DNA of 64,000 bases from Rhizobium mongolense subsp. loessense (GCF_900099775.1 NZ_FMTM01000003.1:271097-335096); one strand, 5' to 3'. Positions 42,994-52,088 are shown, numbered from the stretch's first letter. Numbers and translations are program-made. The notes: generated from the sequence alone by a model not told the origin.

Positions 42994-44247
42994 TCAGAGC
43001 GCGCTCAGCAGGCCGGGCGTCGCCCAGCCATCGGCGGGCATTCCGAGACGCTGCTGCTCCTTCTGGATCGCGACACGGGTGCCGGAACCCAGGATGCCGT
43101 CGATCTGACCGACATCGTGGCCCTTCAACTGCAGTTTGGTCTGCAACTGCTTCATCTGGTCGTTGGCAAGGCCCTGTTCCGGCGTTCCCTTGAGATAGGG
43201 CTGCGCACCTCCAAAGCGGGTGGCGAAATAGGCGGCCGAGGTCGTGTAGATGAACGACTTGTTCCATTCGAGATAGATCTTGAAGTTCGGGTAGGCGATG
43301 AAGGCCGGTCCGTGACGGCCCTGCGGGAGAACGAGGTCACCCTCCAGATTGCCGAAGCTGGTGTTGCCGTCACGCGGTTGGACACCGAGCGCGAACCATT
43401 CGCCAGCCGTCATGGTGCCGCCGAGGCCTGATTTTTCCCAGGGAAGATTGTCGGGCAGGGTGACTTCCTGCAGCCAGGGCTGGCCGCGTTCAAAGCCGAG
43501 ATGCTGGATGAACTTCGCGGCCGTCAGGATGGCGTCCGGGCCGCTCTCCTTCAGGCGCACATGGCCATCGCCGTCGCCGTCCATGCCGTAGGCGACGATG
43601 TCGCGCGGAAGCATCTGCACCTGGCCGATTTCGCCCGCCCATGCGCCGGTATTGGTTGCCGGGTCAAGGTCGCCGTGCTGAACCATTTCAATGAGCGCGA
43701 TCAATTGCGGTCGGAAGAGTTCGGGACGGCGGCAGTCATGCGCCAGCGTGACGAGCGCGTTGCGCGTATTGAAATCGCCCTGAACCGCGCCGAAGTCCGT
43801 TTCCATTGCCCAGAAGGCGGTGATCACGCCCGGGGGCACGCCATAGTCCTGCTCGGCCCTGGCGAAGACGTCCGCGAACTGTTTCAGCTTCTGGCGGCCG
43901 ATATCGAGGCGGGCCTGGCTGACGGTACGCTGCGAAAACTCCAGGAAGGTCTGCTTGAAGACGCCTTGCGCGCGGTCGCGGCTCAGAACCTTGGGATCGA
44001 TCTGCGCGCCGGCGAGCGCCTTGTCGGCAGCTTCGGCGGAGGCGCCGGCAGCGATCGCATCGGCCTTCACGCCAGCCAGAAATTCGGCAAGATCGCCGGC
44101 GCAAGCCACGGGAGGAGCCTGAGGGGTTGCGGCTGGTGGAGGGGAGGCCGCCGGAGCCATTGCCTGCTGCTGAGCCAATGCCGTGGTTGCCGCGGTGATT
44201 GCAAACAAAAGAGCAAGTGCAGAGCGGCCTGCGAGCGAGCGGTGCAT
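42994..44247 (-). CDS. MltB-family lytic murein transglycosylase with C-terminal peptidoglycan-binding domain
   Basis: This is a 417-residue periplasmic enzyme that cleaves glycan strands of peptidoglycan. A signal peptide covers about 1-25 (ATTALAQ) and is followed by a Pro/Ala-rich linker. The SLT_2/MltB catalytic domain (about 50-340) has the catalytic Glu in ITAFWAMETDFGAVQG, NTRNALVTLAHD, and GAWAGEIGQVQMLPRDIVAY. PG_binding_1 covers about 350-415 (QLQTKLQLKGHDVGQIDGIL). ATG 44247 gives a proper signal peptide; a longer reading frame would bury it. It is a single minus-strand gene beside the GH25 lysozyme gene. Confidence 0.93.
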   Translation of the reverse strand: MHRSLAGRSALALLFAITAATTALAQQQAMAPAASPPPAATPQAPPVACAGDLAEFLAGVKADAIAAGASAEAADKALAGAQIDPKVLSRDRAQGVFKQTFLEFSQRTVSQARLDIGRQKLKQFADVFARAEQDYGVPPGVITAFWAMETDFGAVQGDFNTRNALVTLAHDCRRPELFRPQLIALIEMVQHGDLDPATNTGAWAGEIGQVQMLPRDIVAYGMDGDGDGHVRLKESGPDAILTAAKFIQHLGFERGQPWLQEVTLPDNLPWEKSGLGGTMTAGEWFALGVQPRDGNTSFGNLEGDLVLPQGRHGPAFIAYPNFKIYLEWNKSFIYTTSAAYFATRFGGAQPYLKGTPEQGLANDQMKQLQTKLQLKGHDVGQIDGILGSGTRVAIQKEQQRLGMPADGWATPGLLSAL

Positions 44248-44326
44248 GAGATCGTCCTTATACCCGAAATATGTTGTTGCTTTCACAGATGAATGTGACG
44301 GAAGCAAGAAAGATCGGCGGACGTTA

Positions 44327-45124
44327 CTAAGAATTTCTGTCCTTAGAAACGGAAGCCACCCAGTTGGCCCAGTTCTTTGAGGAGCCCGCAAACACATTGA
44401 TGTCCGCGGGGCCTTTGATGCCCGGGATCACACCGGTCGACGTATACTGCCAGAAGGCCCAGCGGCGGTCGGCATAGGTGACTTCCGGGTGCTTGGCCAC
44501 CGAGCGGACCCAGAAGTGATAGTCCTGGAAGTAACCCTGCAGATTGTCGCGGTGGAAATCGACCGATGTATAGATGATCGGCCGCTTGCCGTAATAGGTT
44601 TCGAGGCGGTCCATGAAGCGCTGCATCTGAGCGCGAACGGTCGCCGGATCCGGCCGGAAGCGGCAAGTCTTCGATTCGCCGTTCCATTCGACGTCCAGGA
44701 CCGGGGGCAGGCGCATCGATTCGCGCGGGACGTTCTGAATGAACCAGTCTGCTTGCTCATCGGCCGACGAGCAGAAATAATAGAAATGATAGGGCGCATG
44801 GGGGATGCCGACGGCGCGGGCGCGCTGCCAGTATTCATTGAAGCGCGGGTCGAACCTGTCTTTGCCCTCGGTCGCCTTGATGAAGGCAAAGGCGACGCCG
44901 GAAGTCTTCACCGTCTGCCAATCGATATCACCCTGCCACTTGGAGATGTCGATGCCGTGAACCTCGTTCCGATGCGGATGCTTCGCCCCGAAATCCTGCG
45001 GGTCGGTATCCTTGAAGCGGGACTTCGGTTTTATGGATGCGGTCTCAAGATAATCATATCCTGATGAAGTACAGCCGGCCAACATGATAGCCAATGGCAA
45101 TACACAAAACAAAATCCGGCGCAT
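44327..45124 (-). CDS. GH25-family lysozyme lipoprotein
   Basis: This is a 265-residue glycoside hydrolase family 25 muramidase. The lipobox LAGC puts the lipidated cysteine at residue 18 after MRRILFCVLPLAIM, so the enzyme is membrane-anchored. The barrel begins HGIDISKWQGDIDWQ and continues AFAFIKATEGKDRFDP, APYHFYYFCSSADEQAD and LPPVLDVEWNG, carrying the acidic active-site residues. It ends in WAFWQYTSTGVIPGI. ATG 45124 is chosen over a GTG at 45163 because it starts the signal peptide. Similar rhizobial proteins occur as single genes. It cleaves MurNAc-GlcNAc bonds, probably in wall remodelling. Confidence 0.92.
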   Translation of the reverse strand: MRRILFCVLPLAIMLAGCTSSGYDYLETASIKPKSRFKDTDPQDFGAKHPHRNEVHGIDISKWQGDIDWQTVKTSGVAFAFIKATEGKDRFDPRFNEYWQRARAVGIPHAPYHFYYFCSSADEQADWFIQNVPRESMRLPPVLDVEWNGESKTCRFRPDPATVRAQMQRFMDRLETYYGKRPIIYTSVDFHRDNLQGYFQDYHFWVRSVAKHPEVTYADRRWAFWQYTSTGVIPGIKGPADINVFAGSSKNWANWVASVSKDRNS

Positions 45125-45249
45125 AAATGTCCCGTCGTGGACCGAATGATCGACTTGCCCCACAGCTTGACCTTCGAAAGACGAGTTTCAGTAGAGGAAT
45201 TCCCCTGTTTCAACATATCAACGTAAAAAATCGGTTAGGTTCAAGCGAA

Positions 45250-45924
45250 TTATGAAGGCCGGGCGATGATTGCTGCCCGCCAGGCATAGCCACCGCCGAT
45301 CGTCTCGAACGACAATCTCGCGTTGTTTTCATGGGCTTGCGTTTCCAGCACCTGGCGCAGATCAGCGCGAGGCGTGACGTGAAATTTTGCAAGCCATGAC
45401 TTCAGCACCGCCCTGAACCAGGCCGGCAGGCCCTCCTGCTGGCCGAAATCGACGATGTGCAGCTGCCCGCGGGGGTTCAATGCGGCGATTGCGGCATCGA
45501 CGGCGCGTTCCCAATCGGGGATCATCGAGAGCGCATAGGAAATGAGGATCCGGTCGAAGCCGCCGACACCGAATTCCCGTGGCGTGAAGGCGGTCGCGTC
45601 GGCAACGCGAAAATCGGCAACAGCGGCCTTCGTGGCGAATGTTTTACGCGCCGAAATCAGCATTTCCTGCGAAATGTCGAGGCCATAGAGCCTAGCGCCG
45701 GAAAACAGCTGGTGGGCGAGCACCAGGTTGCGGCCGGTGCCGCAGCCGACTTCGAGCAGCGTGCCGCCTTCCGGGACGTCCAGATTGCGGATCGTACTGT
45801 CGCGGCCGAGCAGGTAATATTTACGCGTCAGATCATAGATATGGCGCTGGTAGCGATACATGCCGTCCATAAGATTGGCATGCTTTTCGGATTTCTCGTC
45901 CACGATGGTGCGGATTTCGGTCAC
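45250..45924 (-). CDS. btaB: betaine-lipid N-methyltransferase BtaB
   Basis: This is a 224-residue SAM-dependent methyltransferase. Motif I reads LLEVGCGTGRNLVLAHQLF near 57, followed by LYGLDISQEMLISARKTF and GFDRILISYALSMIPDWERA. It is the second enzyme of diacylglyceryl-trimethylhomoserine synthesis, adding three methyl groups to diacylglyceryl-homoserine. GTG 45924 overlaps the btaA stop by 4 nt, which shows translational coupling and supports the assignment. The product replaces phosphatidylcholine-like lipids when phosphate is short in related bacteria. Without btaA beside it, the gene would look like a generic methyltransferase. Confidence 0.93.
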   Translation of the reverse strand: MTEIRTIVDEKSEKHANLMDGMYRYQRHIYDLTRKYYLLGRDSTIRNLDVPEGGTLLEVGCGTGRNLVLAHQLFSGARLYGLDISQEMLISARKTFATKAAVADFRVADATAFTPREFGVGGFDRILISYALSMIPDWERAVDAAIAALNPRGQLHIVDFGQQEGLPAWFRAVLKSWLAKFHVTPRADLRQVLETQAHENNARLSFETIGGGYAWRAAIIARPS

Positions 45925-47165
45925 GCCTTCTTTCCGTAAATGTGGAAGCCGCCGTAGATGGCCGAACGGTCGAGTGCGGTCATATCTCGGGACTTCTCCT
46001 CGAAATATTCCCATTGATCGCGGATCGCCGAGGAAAGACGGCCCTCGATGACGCTCTTTTCGGCCGCCGTGCGGAATATGACGCGGGCGCCGAGGAGGGC
46101 GGTGCGGGTAATCTCCGCCCAGAGCTCGTTCAGCTGCTGGTCCGTCATCCAGTCCTGCGCGTCGAGCAGGATGTAACGGTCGCGAGAGGCGGCGGGTTCC
46201 TTGGCGAGAAGCTCGGTGAAGCTTGCGTGATGGACGTTGACGCGATCGGCATTGGCGCGGATCACCTCGTAGTGCTCCCGCTTCAGATAGGTCGGCAGCG
46301 GGCCTTCGTCGTCGCAGGCATACCGGCGACCAAAAGCCTGCCAGGCGAAATAATTTTCGCTCATCGGAAAATGGCAGGCGAGCTTTTCGAGGCGATGCTT
46401 CAAGACCGGGGCGATCGACTGATCAGCGGTGAGGCTGGCAAGCTCGTCATATTGCTGTGGCGGAATGCCAAGACCGAAAAGCGAGCTCTTGCGCCCTGTA
46501 ATCCAGCGCACCACCGGCTTTTCGAAGAGGGGCGCAACCTGCTCGTCGAAGAACTGGCGCTGTTCGCGGATGGAGCGGGTCTTCGTCATCTCTTTGAGAT
46601 CGACGCCGTGCAGGCGGGCGAGCAGATGGGCCGCGCCGATGAAGCGGCCGAGCAGCCCGGTCTCATAGAAATTGCGGTTGAAGACGGTGACGCGGCGGCG
46701 GCCGAACTTGCGGCCGTTCCAATAGGCGCGGGTCGTCTCGTCGAGCTTGGACGACAGGAAGTGATCGAAGGCCCGGCTGTTCGATCGCTCGTTGGGCATG
46801 GCGAGGAAGCGCACGAGGTCGGTATGGCCGGGAAGATGCTTGAAGGCAGCAAGCTTCAGGCGGTTGAGCGCGATATGGTGCGGGTTGAGGTCGACCACAT
46901 CGATGGAGGCCGGCGCCTTGGAGAGATAGGCGAGCATGTTGCAGCCGCCCGAGCCGATCGTAACGATGCGGTGATGCGGCTGCAGTTCCATCGCCTGCAT
47001 GTCGAGATCCGGATCCTCCCAAATCTGCGGATAGACGAGGCCGGAAAAGAGCAGGCCGAAAAGCCGTTCCGAAAAGCCGTCCTTGGAAAATGCCTTGTGG
47101 CGGAGAAGAGCGTCCTTGAGTTTCCGGTTCTTGCGGAAGCCGGTATCCGGTGCAAATTCCGTCAT
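45921..47165 (-). CDS. btaA: SAM:diacylglycerol 3-amino-3-carboxypropyltransferase BtaA
   Basis: This is a 414-residue enzyme that transfers the aminocarboxypropyl group of SAM to diacylglycerol, the first step to the betaine lipid DGTS. Family marks are LLFSGLVYPQIWEDPDLDMQ, RIVTIGSGGCNMLAYLSKAP, DVVDLNPHHIALNRLKLAAF, a central YWNGRKFGRRRVTVFNRNFY and YILLDAQDWMTDQQLNELW. The DUF3419 fold fits. It is first in the minus-strand pair with btaB. The upstream 180 nt has an inverted repeat TGTAGC-N8-GCTACA (47198-47217) but no clear pair of CTGTCAT-type PHO half-sites by eye. Confidence 0.95.
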   Translation of the reverse strand: MTEFAPDTGFRKNRKLKDALLRHKAFSKDGFSERLFGLLFSGLVYPQIWEDPDLDMQAMELQPHHRIVTIGSGGCNMLAYLSKAPASIDVVDLNPHHIALNRLKLAAFKHLPGHTDLVRFLAMPNERSNSRAFDHFLSSKLDETTRAYWNGRKFGRRRVTVFNRNFYETGLLGRFIGAAHLLARLHGVDLKEMTKTRSIREQRQFFDEQVAPLFEKPVVRWITGRKSSLFGLGIPPQQYDELASLTADQSIAPVLKHRLEKLACHFPMSENYFAWQAFGRRYACDDEGPLPTYLKREHYEVIRANADRVNVHHASFTELLAKEPAASRDRYILLDAQDWMTDQQLNELWAEITRTALLGARVIFRTAAEKSVIEGRLSSAIRDQWEYFEEKSRDMTALDRSAIYGGFHIYGKKA

Positions 47166-47197
47166 GTGAGTCTGTCACCCTTTTTGCGTTCAGGGCG

Positions 47198-47217
47198 TGT
47201 AGCGCGTCCCTGCTACA
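47198..47217. promoter_or_regulatory. inverted repeat upstream of btaA
   Basis: TGTAGC-GCGTCCCT-GCTACA is a perfect inverted repeat 33 nt before the btaA start and 127 nt before the divergent serine-hydrolase gene. It could be an operator or a hairpin. A single CTGTCAC near 47171 is the only PHO-like half-site. Confidence 0.3.
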
Positions 47218-47343
47218 GTTTGATGACGCAGACTGTGGGTATCGCTTTCCACAGGAATTGCCTGGCAGAAAACGGCATTCGCATTCTTGTGCTCTTTTTT
47301 GTGAAGAGATTTCCTGCTTCTCTCCGTTCGTGGAGGCAATAAC

Positions 47344-48729
47344 ATGCGATTTGTTCTGCGTATCGTGAAGGCACTCGCCACTGCTTCCGTCGTCATCGTC
47401 ATCGCGGGCGGGACCTGGCTATACGTCAATCCGCCGGAGCTGTTGCGCGTGGGTGATGGATATGCCGCAAAGATCGTCTGCTCGAATGTCTTTTTGGCAG
47501 GACGCGACCCGCAAGCGGTACTCTACGGCGACGTACAGGCGCCGGGCAATCCGCTACTGCGATTGGTGAGAGTTTCGGTCGATCGGGAACGGGGTCATGT
47601 GACGGCGCGCATCCTGGGGCTCTTCGCACCCGGATATGCGCTCTATCGGGGGGCGTTCGGCTGCACGAGCGTGCCTGACGGCAATTTCAAGGCTGCTGCC
47701 GAGGCTGCACCTTCGGATACGCGGCCGCGGATGATTCCGGAGAACGCGGCACTATGGCCGGAAGGCGAAAGCGTTGCTGAAGCTAACGACGGAGATCTTG
47801 CGTCGCTGCTGGCAAACGACGTGCTGGCCGGTCCGCAAATGCGGGCGATGGTCGTCGTTCACAACGACCGGATCGTGGCGGAGCGCTACGGCGAAGGCTT
47901 CGATGCGAAGACGCCTCTGCTTGGCTGGTCGATGACCAAGACGGTCAATGCGGCGCTCGTCGGGCGCGCCATGCTCGATGGAAAGGTGGATTTAGACGCG
48001 ACCAACCTTTTGCCGCAGTGGAAGGATGACGAACGGTCGCAGATCAGGCTCCGGGATCTGCTGGGCATGGAAAGCGGCCTCGCTTTCAACGAGGAGTACG
48101 GCGATGTCACGGATGTGACGCGCATGCTTTATCTCGACCCCGATATGGTTTCGTTGCCCGCCAATGCGCCGTTCGAAGCAAAGCCCGGTGAACGCTTCCG
48201 TTATTCGAGCGGCACGGCGGTCCTATTGTCGCGAATCTGGATGGATGGGGTAGGCGGCGACCGGAAAAAGGCCTTCTCTTATCCGAGGGAGGCACTTTTC
48301 AAGCCGCTCGGCATGTCGAGCGCGGTGCTGGAGGTCGATGCCCGGGGCACCTTTGCAGGAAGTTCCTATCTCTACGCGACGGCGCGCGATTGGGCGCGTT
48401 TCGGGCAATTCCTGCTTCGGGACGGCGTCTGGAATGGTCAGCGGCTCCTGCCGGACGGGTTTGTCAAGGCGATGCGAACGCCGACGCAATCGTCGGGCGG
48501 TAAATATACGCAAGGCCAGGCATGGCTTGCAGCACCCGGCGGAGATACGAGCGCCGAAGCGGGGCTGCCGGAAGATACCTTCTGGCTGGAAGGACATGAC
48601 GGGCAAAGCATGGCGATCGTGCCATCCGCCGATCTGGTCTTCGTCCGCATGGGCCTGACGCCAGGCCGCCTCGGCTACAAGCCGCAGCTTATGCTCAAAG
48701 AACTGCTTGCCGCGCTGCCTGCCAGTTGA
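47344..48729 (+). CDS. membrane-anchored serine hydrolase, class C beta-lactamase fold
   Basis: This is a 461-residue protein with an N-terminal membrane anchor (residues 8-27, ALATASVVIVIAGGTWLYVN) and a periplasmic beta-lactamase/PBP4-type domain. The nucleophile motif SMTK is at S196-K199, the Tyr-Ser-Ser motif is at 287-289 (RYSSGTAV), and the late HDGQS segment stands in for KTG. It is probably an esterase or peptidase; true AmpC enzymes are secreted and shorter. The unmatched N-terminal 150 residues are family-specific. It diverges from btaA and may help remodel the envelope. The physiological substrate is unknown. Confidence 0.85.
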   Translation: MRFVLRIVKALATASVVIVIAGGTWLYVNPPELLRVGDGYAAKIVCSNVFLAGRDPQAVLYGDVQAPGNPLLRLVRVSVDRERGHVTARILGLFAPGYALYRGAFGCTSVPDGNFKAAAEAAPSDTRPRMIPENAALWPEGESVAEANDGDLASLLANDVLAGPQMRAMVVVHNDRIVAERYGEGFDAKTPLLGWSMTKTVNAALVGRAMLDGKVDLDATNLLPQWKDDERSQIRLRDLLGMESGLAFNEEYGDVTDVTRMLYLDPDMVSLPANAPFEAKPGERFRYSSGTAVLLSRIWMDGVGGDRKKAFSYPREALFKPLGMSSAVLEVDARGTFAGSSYLYATARDWARFGQFLLRDGVWNGQRLLPDGFVKAMRTPTQSSGGKYTQGQAWLAAPGGDTSAEAGLPEDTFWLEGHDGQSMAIVPSADLVFVRMGLTPGRLGYKPQLMLKELLAALPAS

Positions 48730-48749
48730 GCATATGTGAATGCGAAAGC

Positions 48750-49694
48750 TTAGTAGTTGCCGTGGGCAATATCCGTCATGCCTTTGCGCTTGGCATCGTA
48801 ATAATAGCCGCGCGCATAAAGCCTCACGGCATCTTCTTCCTTGTTATTGGAAACGAGCCATGCGCCGCGCAGATATTTCGCGGCATATTTGATGTTGGTT
48901 TCCGCGTCGAGAAGGCCGGTGGGCGCGCCGTCATAGCCCATCGATTTGGCCGTATTGTATTTGATCTGCATCAAGCCGAAATAGCCGCGTTTGTTATAAG
49001 CCTTTGGATTGTAACGGCTTTCGCGGTGAACCACGCGGTGGATCAATGTTTCGGGGACTTCGTAAAGTTTCGAATATTTGCTGATCAGCTTGCTGATAAA
49101 GCCCTTTTCGGCAGTCGGCGCCGTATCAATGTCGCTGTCGCTGAACATCGGCGGCGCGGCTGGCGGGTCCATCGGACCGGACTCGTCGAAGGTGAAATCC
49201 GACATCGAGCGCCGCGCGGCGCCGACGGAGGCGATCGCAGCCAGCGCGCCGCTCTGCGGCGCTGTCGCTGCGAAGGCAAGCTGTGTCGATGGCGATGCCG
49301 GACTGCCTGGACGCGGGGTCGGCACGACCGATTGGATCGCGGTCATTTCCGGCGTCAGCGGAATCTGCGTGCCACTCGCGGTCATCGCCTGCTGCATGGC
49401 AGGATCGGCAGACGTTGCCGTTGCCGGCATTGCCGTTGCGGTTGCGGTCAAAGCGGGTGTCGCCTGGGGATTGGAAGCTGCGAATGCGGTTTCGGGCTGG
49501 CTGGCGCCGTCGGCGGCCGGTACGGCGGCCATCATCATCGCATCTTCGCCAGGCTTCGGGGTTGGAATGACGCTCTGCACAGCGGTCAATTCCGCCTGGG
49601 ACGTGTACTCGACCGTCGAGCATCCGGCGATACCGCAGAGCATTGTCGTCACGACAAGGCCGCGTTTCAGGCCGGAAAATCCGTTCGCTACCAT
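48750..49694 (-). CDS. SLT-domain lytic transglycosylase lipoprotein with long Ala/Thr/Pro linker
   Basis: This is a 314-residue lipoprotein: the lipobox GIAGC puts the cysteine near residue 25. Residues 26-185 are a low-complexity Ala/Thr/Pro stretch containing two copies of a motif, LTAVQSVIPTPKPGE and MTAIQSVVPTPRPGS, about 85 residues apart. The C-terminal SLT domain (about 200-300) has the catalytic Glu in LIHRVVHRESRYNPKAYN, then YFGLMQIKYNTAKSMGYDG and NIKYAAKYLRGAW. It likely reaches from the membrane into peptidoglycan. The gene is convergent with the serine hydrolase gene and ends 20 nt from it. Confidence 0.92.
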   Translation of the reverse strand: MVANGFSGLKRGLVVTTMLCGIAGCSTVEYTSQAELTAVQSVIPTPKPGEDAMMMAAVPAADGASQPETAFAASNPQATPALTATATAMPATATSADPAMQQAMTASGTQIPLTPEMTAIQSVVPTPRPGSPASPSTQLAFAATAPQSGALAAIASVGAARRSMSDFTFDESGPMDPPAAPPMFSDSDIDTAPTAEKGFISKLISKYSKLYEVPETLIHRVVHRESRYNPKAYNKRGYFGLMQIKYNTAKSMGYDGAPTGLLDAETNIKYAAKYLRGAWLVSNNKEEDAVRLYARGYYYDAKRKGMTDIAHGNY

Positions 49695-49806
49695 TCTGTC
49701 ACTTTCGTGAATCGCGCCGCCCTGGCAGCATTTAAAAGTTATCGAGACCCTGAACCCTGATTTGCCATTAACCTATTCGCTGTTGCGCCGCAACCCGGCG
49801 AAAACG

Positions 49807-50442
49807 TCAGGCGGCGATGCGGCGATAACCGGCCGTCACGGCGCCTGCAGCGATCAATAACGTCCCGCCGGTGCGGTTGACGGCGCGCTGCACGCTAGCC
49901 TTGCGGATGAGGCCGCGTGCGGCATTCGCCAGAAGGGCGTAAGTCGAAGCATTGATCGCTGCGAGAACGAGGAAGGTCAGCTCCATGATAACCATCTGTT
50001 CGAAGAAGGGCTGCGCGGGGTTGAGGAATTGCGGAACGAAGGCGACGAAAAAGACGATGCTTTTCGGATTGAGCGCCGTCACGATATAGGCGTGCAGGAA
50101 GATCTTCAGCGACTTCTCTTCAGGCAGGTTGTCGTTGTCTGCGACCGGTTCGGTGATGAGCGGCGCGCGCCAAAGCTTGATGCCTAGCCAGATGAGGTAG
50201 GCGCCGCCGATCCACTTCAGCACCGTGAAGAGCGTTGCCGATGCGGCCAGAACCGCACCGAGGCCGAAGAGGGAAGCCGTCATCGCTGTGAAATCGCCGA
50301 GCGCAACGCCGCTCACCGTCGCCAGCGCCGTCCTTCGTCCATGGCCAAGCGCATAGGACACGACAAGCAGGATGGTCGGCCCCGGAATGGCAAGCATGAT
50401 GGCGGATGCGGCGGCGAAAGCGAGCCAGGCTTCGAGCGACAT
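49807..50442 (-). CDS. LysE/RhtB-family amino-acid exporter
   Basis: This is a 211-residue inner-membrane protein with six predicted helices. Family marks are the opening AAASAIMLAIPGPTILLVVS, HGRRTALATVSGVALGD, a WIGGAYLIWLGIKLWR helix, and the middle ALNPKSIVFFVAFVPQFLNP. The group exports lysine, threonine, homoserine or related metabolites. It is a single gene ending near the SLT lipoprotein gene and starting 58 nt from pfp. The specific substrate cannot be told. Confidence 0.92.
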   Translation of the reverse strand: MSLEAWLAFAAASAIMLAIPGPTILLVVSYALGHGRRTALATVSGVALGDFTAMTASLFGLGAVLAASATLFTVLKWIGGAYLIWLGIKLWRAPLITEPVADNDNLPEEKSLKIFLHAYIVTALNPKSIVFFVAFVPQFLNPAQPFFEQMVIMELTFLVLAAINASTYALLANAARGLIRKASVQRAVNRTGGTLLIAAGAVTAGYRRIAA

Positions 50443-50500
50443 GGAATCTCCTCCTAATCCCTAAGAAACAAGCAAAGACACCATATTAGCCCTGCGTCAA

Positions 50501-51712
50501 TCATGCTTCCTGGTATTTTTGTCCGATCGTATCCATCACTTCGGCGAACCATCTGGTCGAAAGATCGAAGGCCTTGCCGCCCTTGATGCGGGGGAACTCG
50601 ATGGTGCGTAATTTACCGTCTTGTCCTTCGTCATGGCCAGTGACTCCGGAAACCTTGTTGAGGGCGCTTTCGACAGCCAGGTCTACCATGCTGTGGATGA
50701 GGCGGAGGTCGTCTCCATTGGCGGGCGCGGAGCGGGCGAAATAGCCGGATTTCTGGACCAGCGAACGCTCGGCATTGACAAGGTTGGCGAACTGCTTCTG
50801 GAACCAGCCGCCGACATTGATCGTATCGATTTTCACATGGCCGAAGGCATCACGCTTGATGGTCTCGCCGGCGGCTTCCCGCTCCGCGACGATGGCATCA
50901 AGGCAGGCGCCTTCAGAGACGAAGACGGTCGCATGGCCGATCTTGTCCATGATTTCCTTGAGGCGTTCGGCTTCGGCCTGCAGATCAAAAGCCATTTCCG
51001 GCAGATAGACGGCATCGATGCTTTTCATGCCTGCATTCATCATCATCCCGTCGACATATTCGTAGTTCTTCGTACGGCTGAGATAGGCCCGGGCGGTCGC
51101 CGCCGTCAGCCAGCCGCAGTGGCGGCCCATGACCTCGTGGATGACGAGCGTGCGCGGCGCTGCACTCTGCTCGTTGCTCACATTATCGAAGAAATGCGCA
51201 CCGACTTCAGCCGCCGTCCAGGCGCCCAGAGACTGGCGGATCGGCACGACGTCGTTGTCGACTGTCTTCGGCAGGCCGACGACGGTAAGATCGTAATTAT
51301 TGGCTGCGAGATATGCTGCGAGATCGGCAGCAGTCGTGTTGGTGTCGTCGCCGCCGATGGTGTGAAGGATGGTGACGCCGTCATCGGCAAGGCGTTCGGC
51401 GGCGACGCGAAGCGGATTCTCACCTTCCTTGACCAGGCCGCGCTTGACGCAATCGGCGGCATTGGTGAGCTTGACGCGGCTATTGCCGATCGGCGAGCCG
51501 CCGAAGCGGTGGAGAAGCGGCGCCTTTTGGCGCATTTCCTTGCTGATCTGGATGCTGTCGCCAAGCAGCACGCCCTGATAGCCGGATTTATAGGCAATGA
51601 GCTCGGCATCCGGTGCGACGTCGCTGTAGCGCTCGATGAGTCCGCCGACGGCGGAGGAAAGACAGGGAGCCAGGCCTCCGGCGGTTAGCATTGCTACTTT
51701 CTGTTTGGCCAT
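50501..51712 (-). CDS. pfp: pyrophosphate-dependent 6-phosphofructokinase
   Basis: This is a 403-residue phosphofructokinase that uses pyrophosphate and works reversibly between fructose 6-phosphate and fructose 1,6-bisphosphate. The phosphate-donor motif is GGDDTNT near 120, with Asp where ATP enzymes have Gly, the mark of PPi use. The catalytic loop is PKTVDNDVVP, the sugar-binding motif is MGRHCGWLTAATA, and VSEGA follows. Length fits the short PFP group of alphaproteobacteria. Rhizobia generally lack ATP-PFK, so this is a likely route for gluconeogenic flux. It has its own upstream region. Confidence 0.94.
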   Translation of the reverse strand: MAKQKVAMLTAGGLAPCLSSAVGGLIERYSDVAPDAELIAYKSGYQGVLLGDSIQISKEMRQKAPLLHRFGGSPIGNSRVKLTNAADCVKRGLVKEGENPLRVAAERLADDGVTILHTIGGDDTNTTAADLAAYLAANNYDLTVVGLPKTVDNDVVPIRQSLGAWTAAEVGAHFFDNVSNEQSAAPRTLVIHEVMGRHCGWLTAATARAYLSRTKNYEYVDGMMMNAGMKSIDAVYLPEMAFDLQAEAERLKEIMDKIGHATVFVSEGACLDAIVAEREAAGETIKRDAFGHVKIDTINVGGWFQKQFANLVNAERSLVQKSGYFARSAPANGDDLRLIHSMVDLAVESALNKVSGVTGHDEGQDGKLRTIEFPRIKGGKAFDLSTRWFAEVMDTIGQKYQEA

Positions 51713-52088
51713 TTTTCCCTCCTTGAGTACTTTGTGCCGGTAGTCGCATGCAGCTTACCTAACGCATGGATGCGGCAGGGAAAGAGGCCTGTAAAGCAAA
51801 GAATTTACGAAAAATGCAAGGCTGCGGCGGACAGGGCAGGGAAGGTGACAAGAAGGGCGCATCTAATCGTTTCAAGCCCCGATTTGCTTTCTGAGACGTC
51901 TGTGGAAAATCTCGAGCAGACGCTGAAGCCTGTCCGAAAGGCGCATAAAGGCGGGCTCTTCCGCCTCATAAGAGGCGCGACAATTACCGAATTGTGAAAA
52001 GTGTTTTCAATCCTACGACCAATCGCCGCCTTGCAATGGCTATGATTATTTGATCAAGGTACTTCATATTGCGATGCGAGAAACTTCG
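51713..52088. other. gene-free gap between pfp and the J-domain gene
   Basis: A weak reading frame of 87 codons (51734-51997) lacks a ribosome-binding site and a recognisable product, so no gene is called. TGAAAA-GTG-TTTTCA (51995-52009) is a perfect inverted repeat about 80 nt before the J-domain start and could be an operator. Confidence 0.5.

Noticed and set aside
47165..47190. PHO box upstream of btaA
   Set aside because: Only one CTGTCAC half-site is visible; the second half (TTTGCGT) is a poor match.
45942..47342. 466-codon plus-strand open frame across btaA
   Set aside because: Antisense shadow of btaA, which carries clear family motifs and is coupled to btaB.
51734..51997. 87-codon open frame between pfp and the J-domain gene
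   Set aside because: No ribosome-binding site, a non-ATG start, and no recognisable product.
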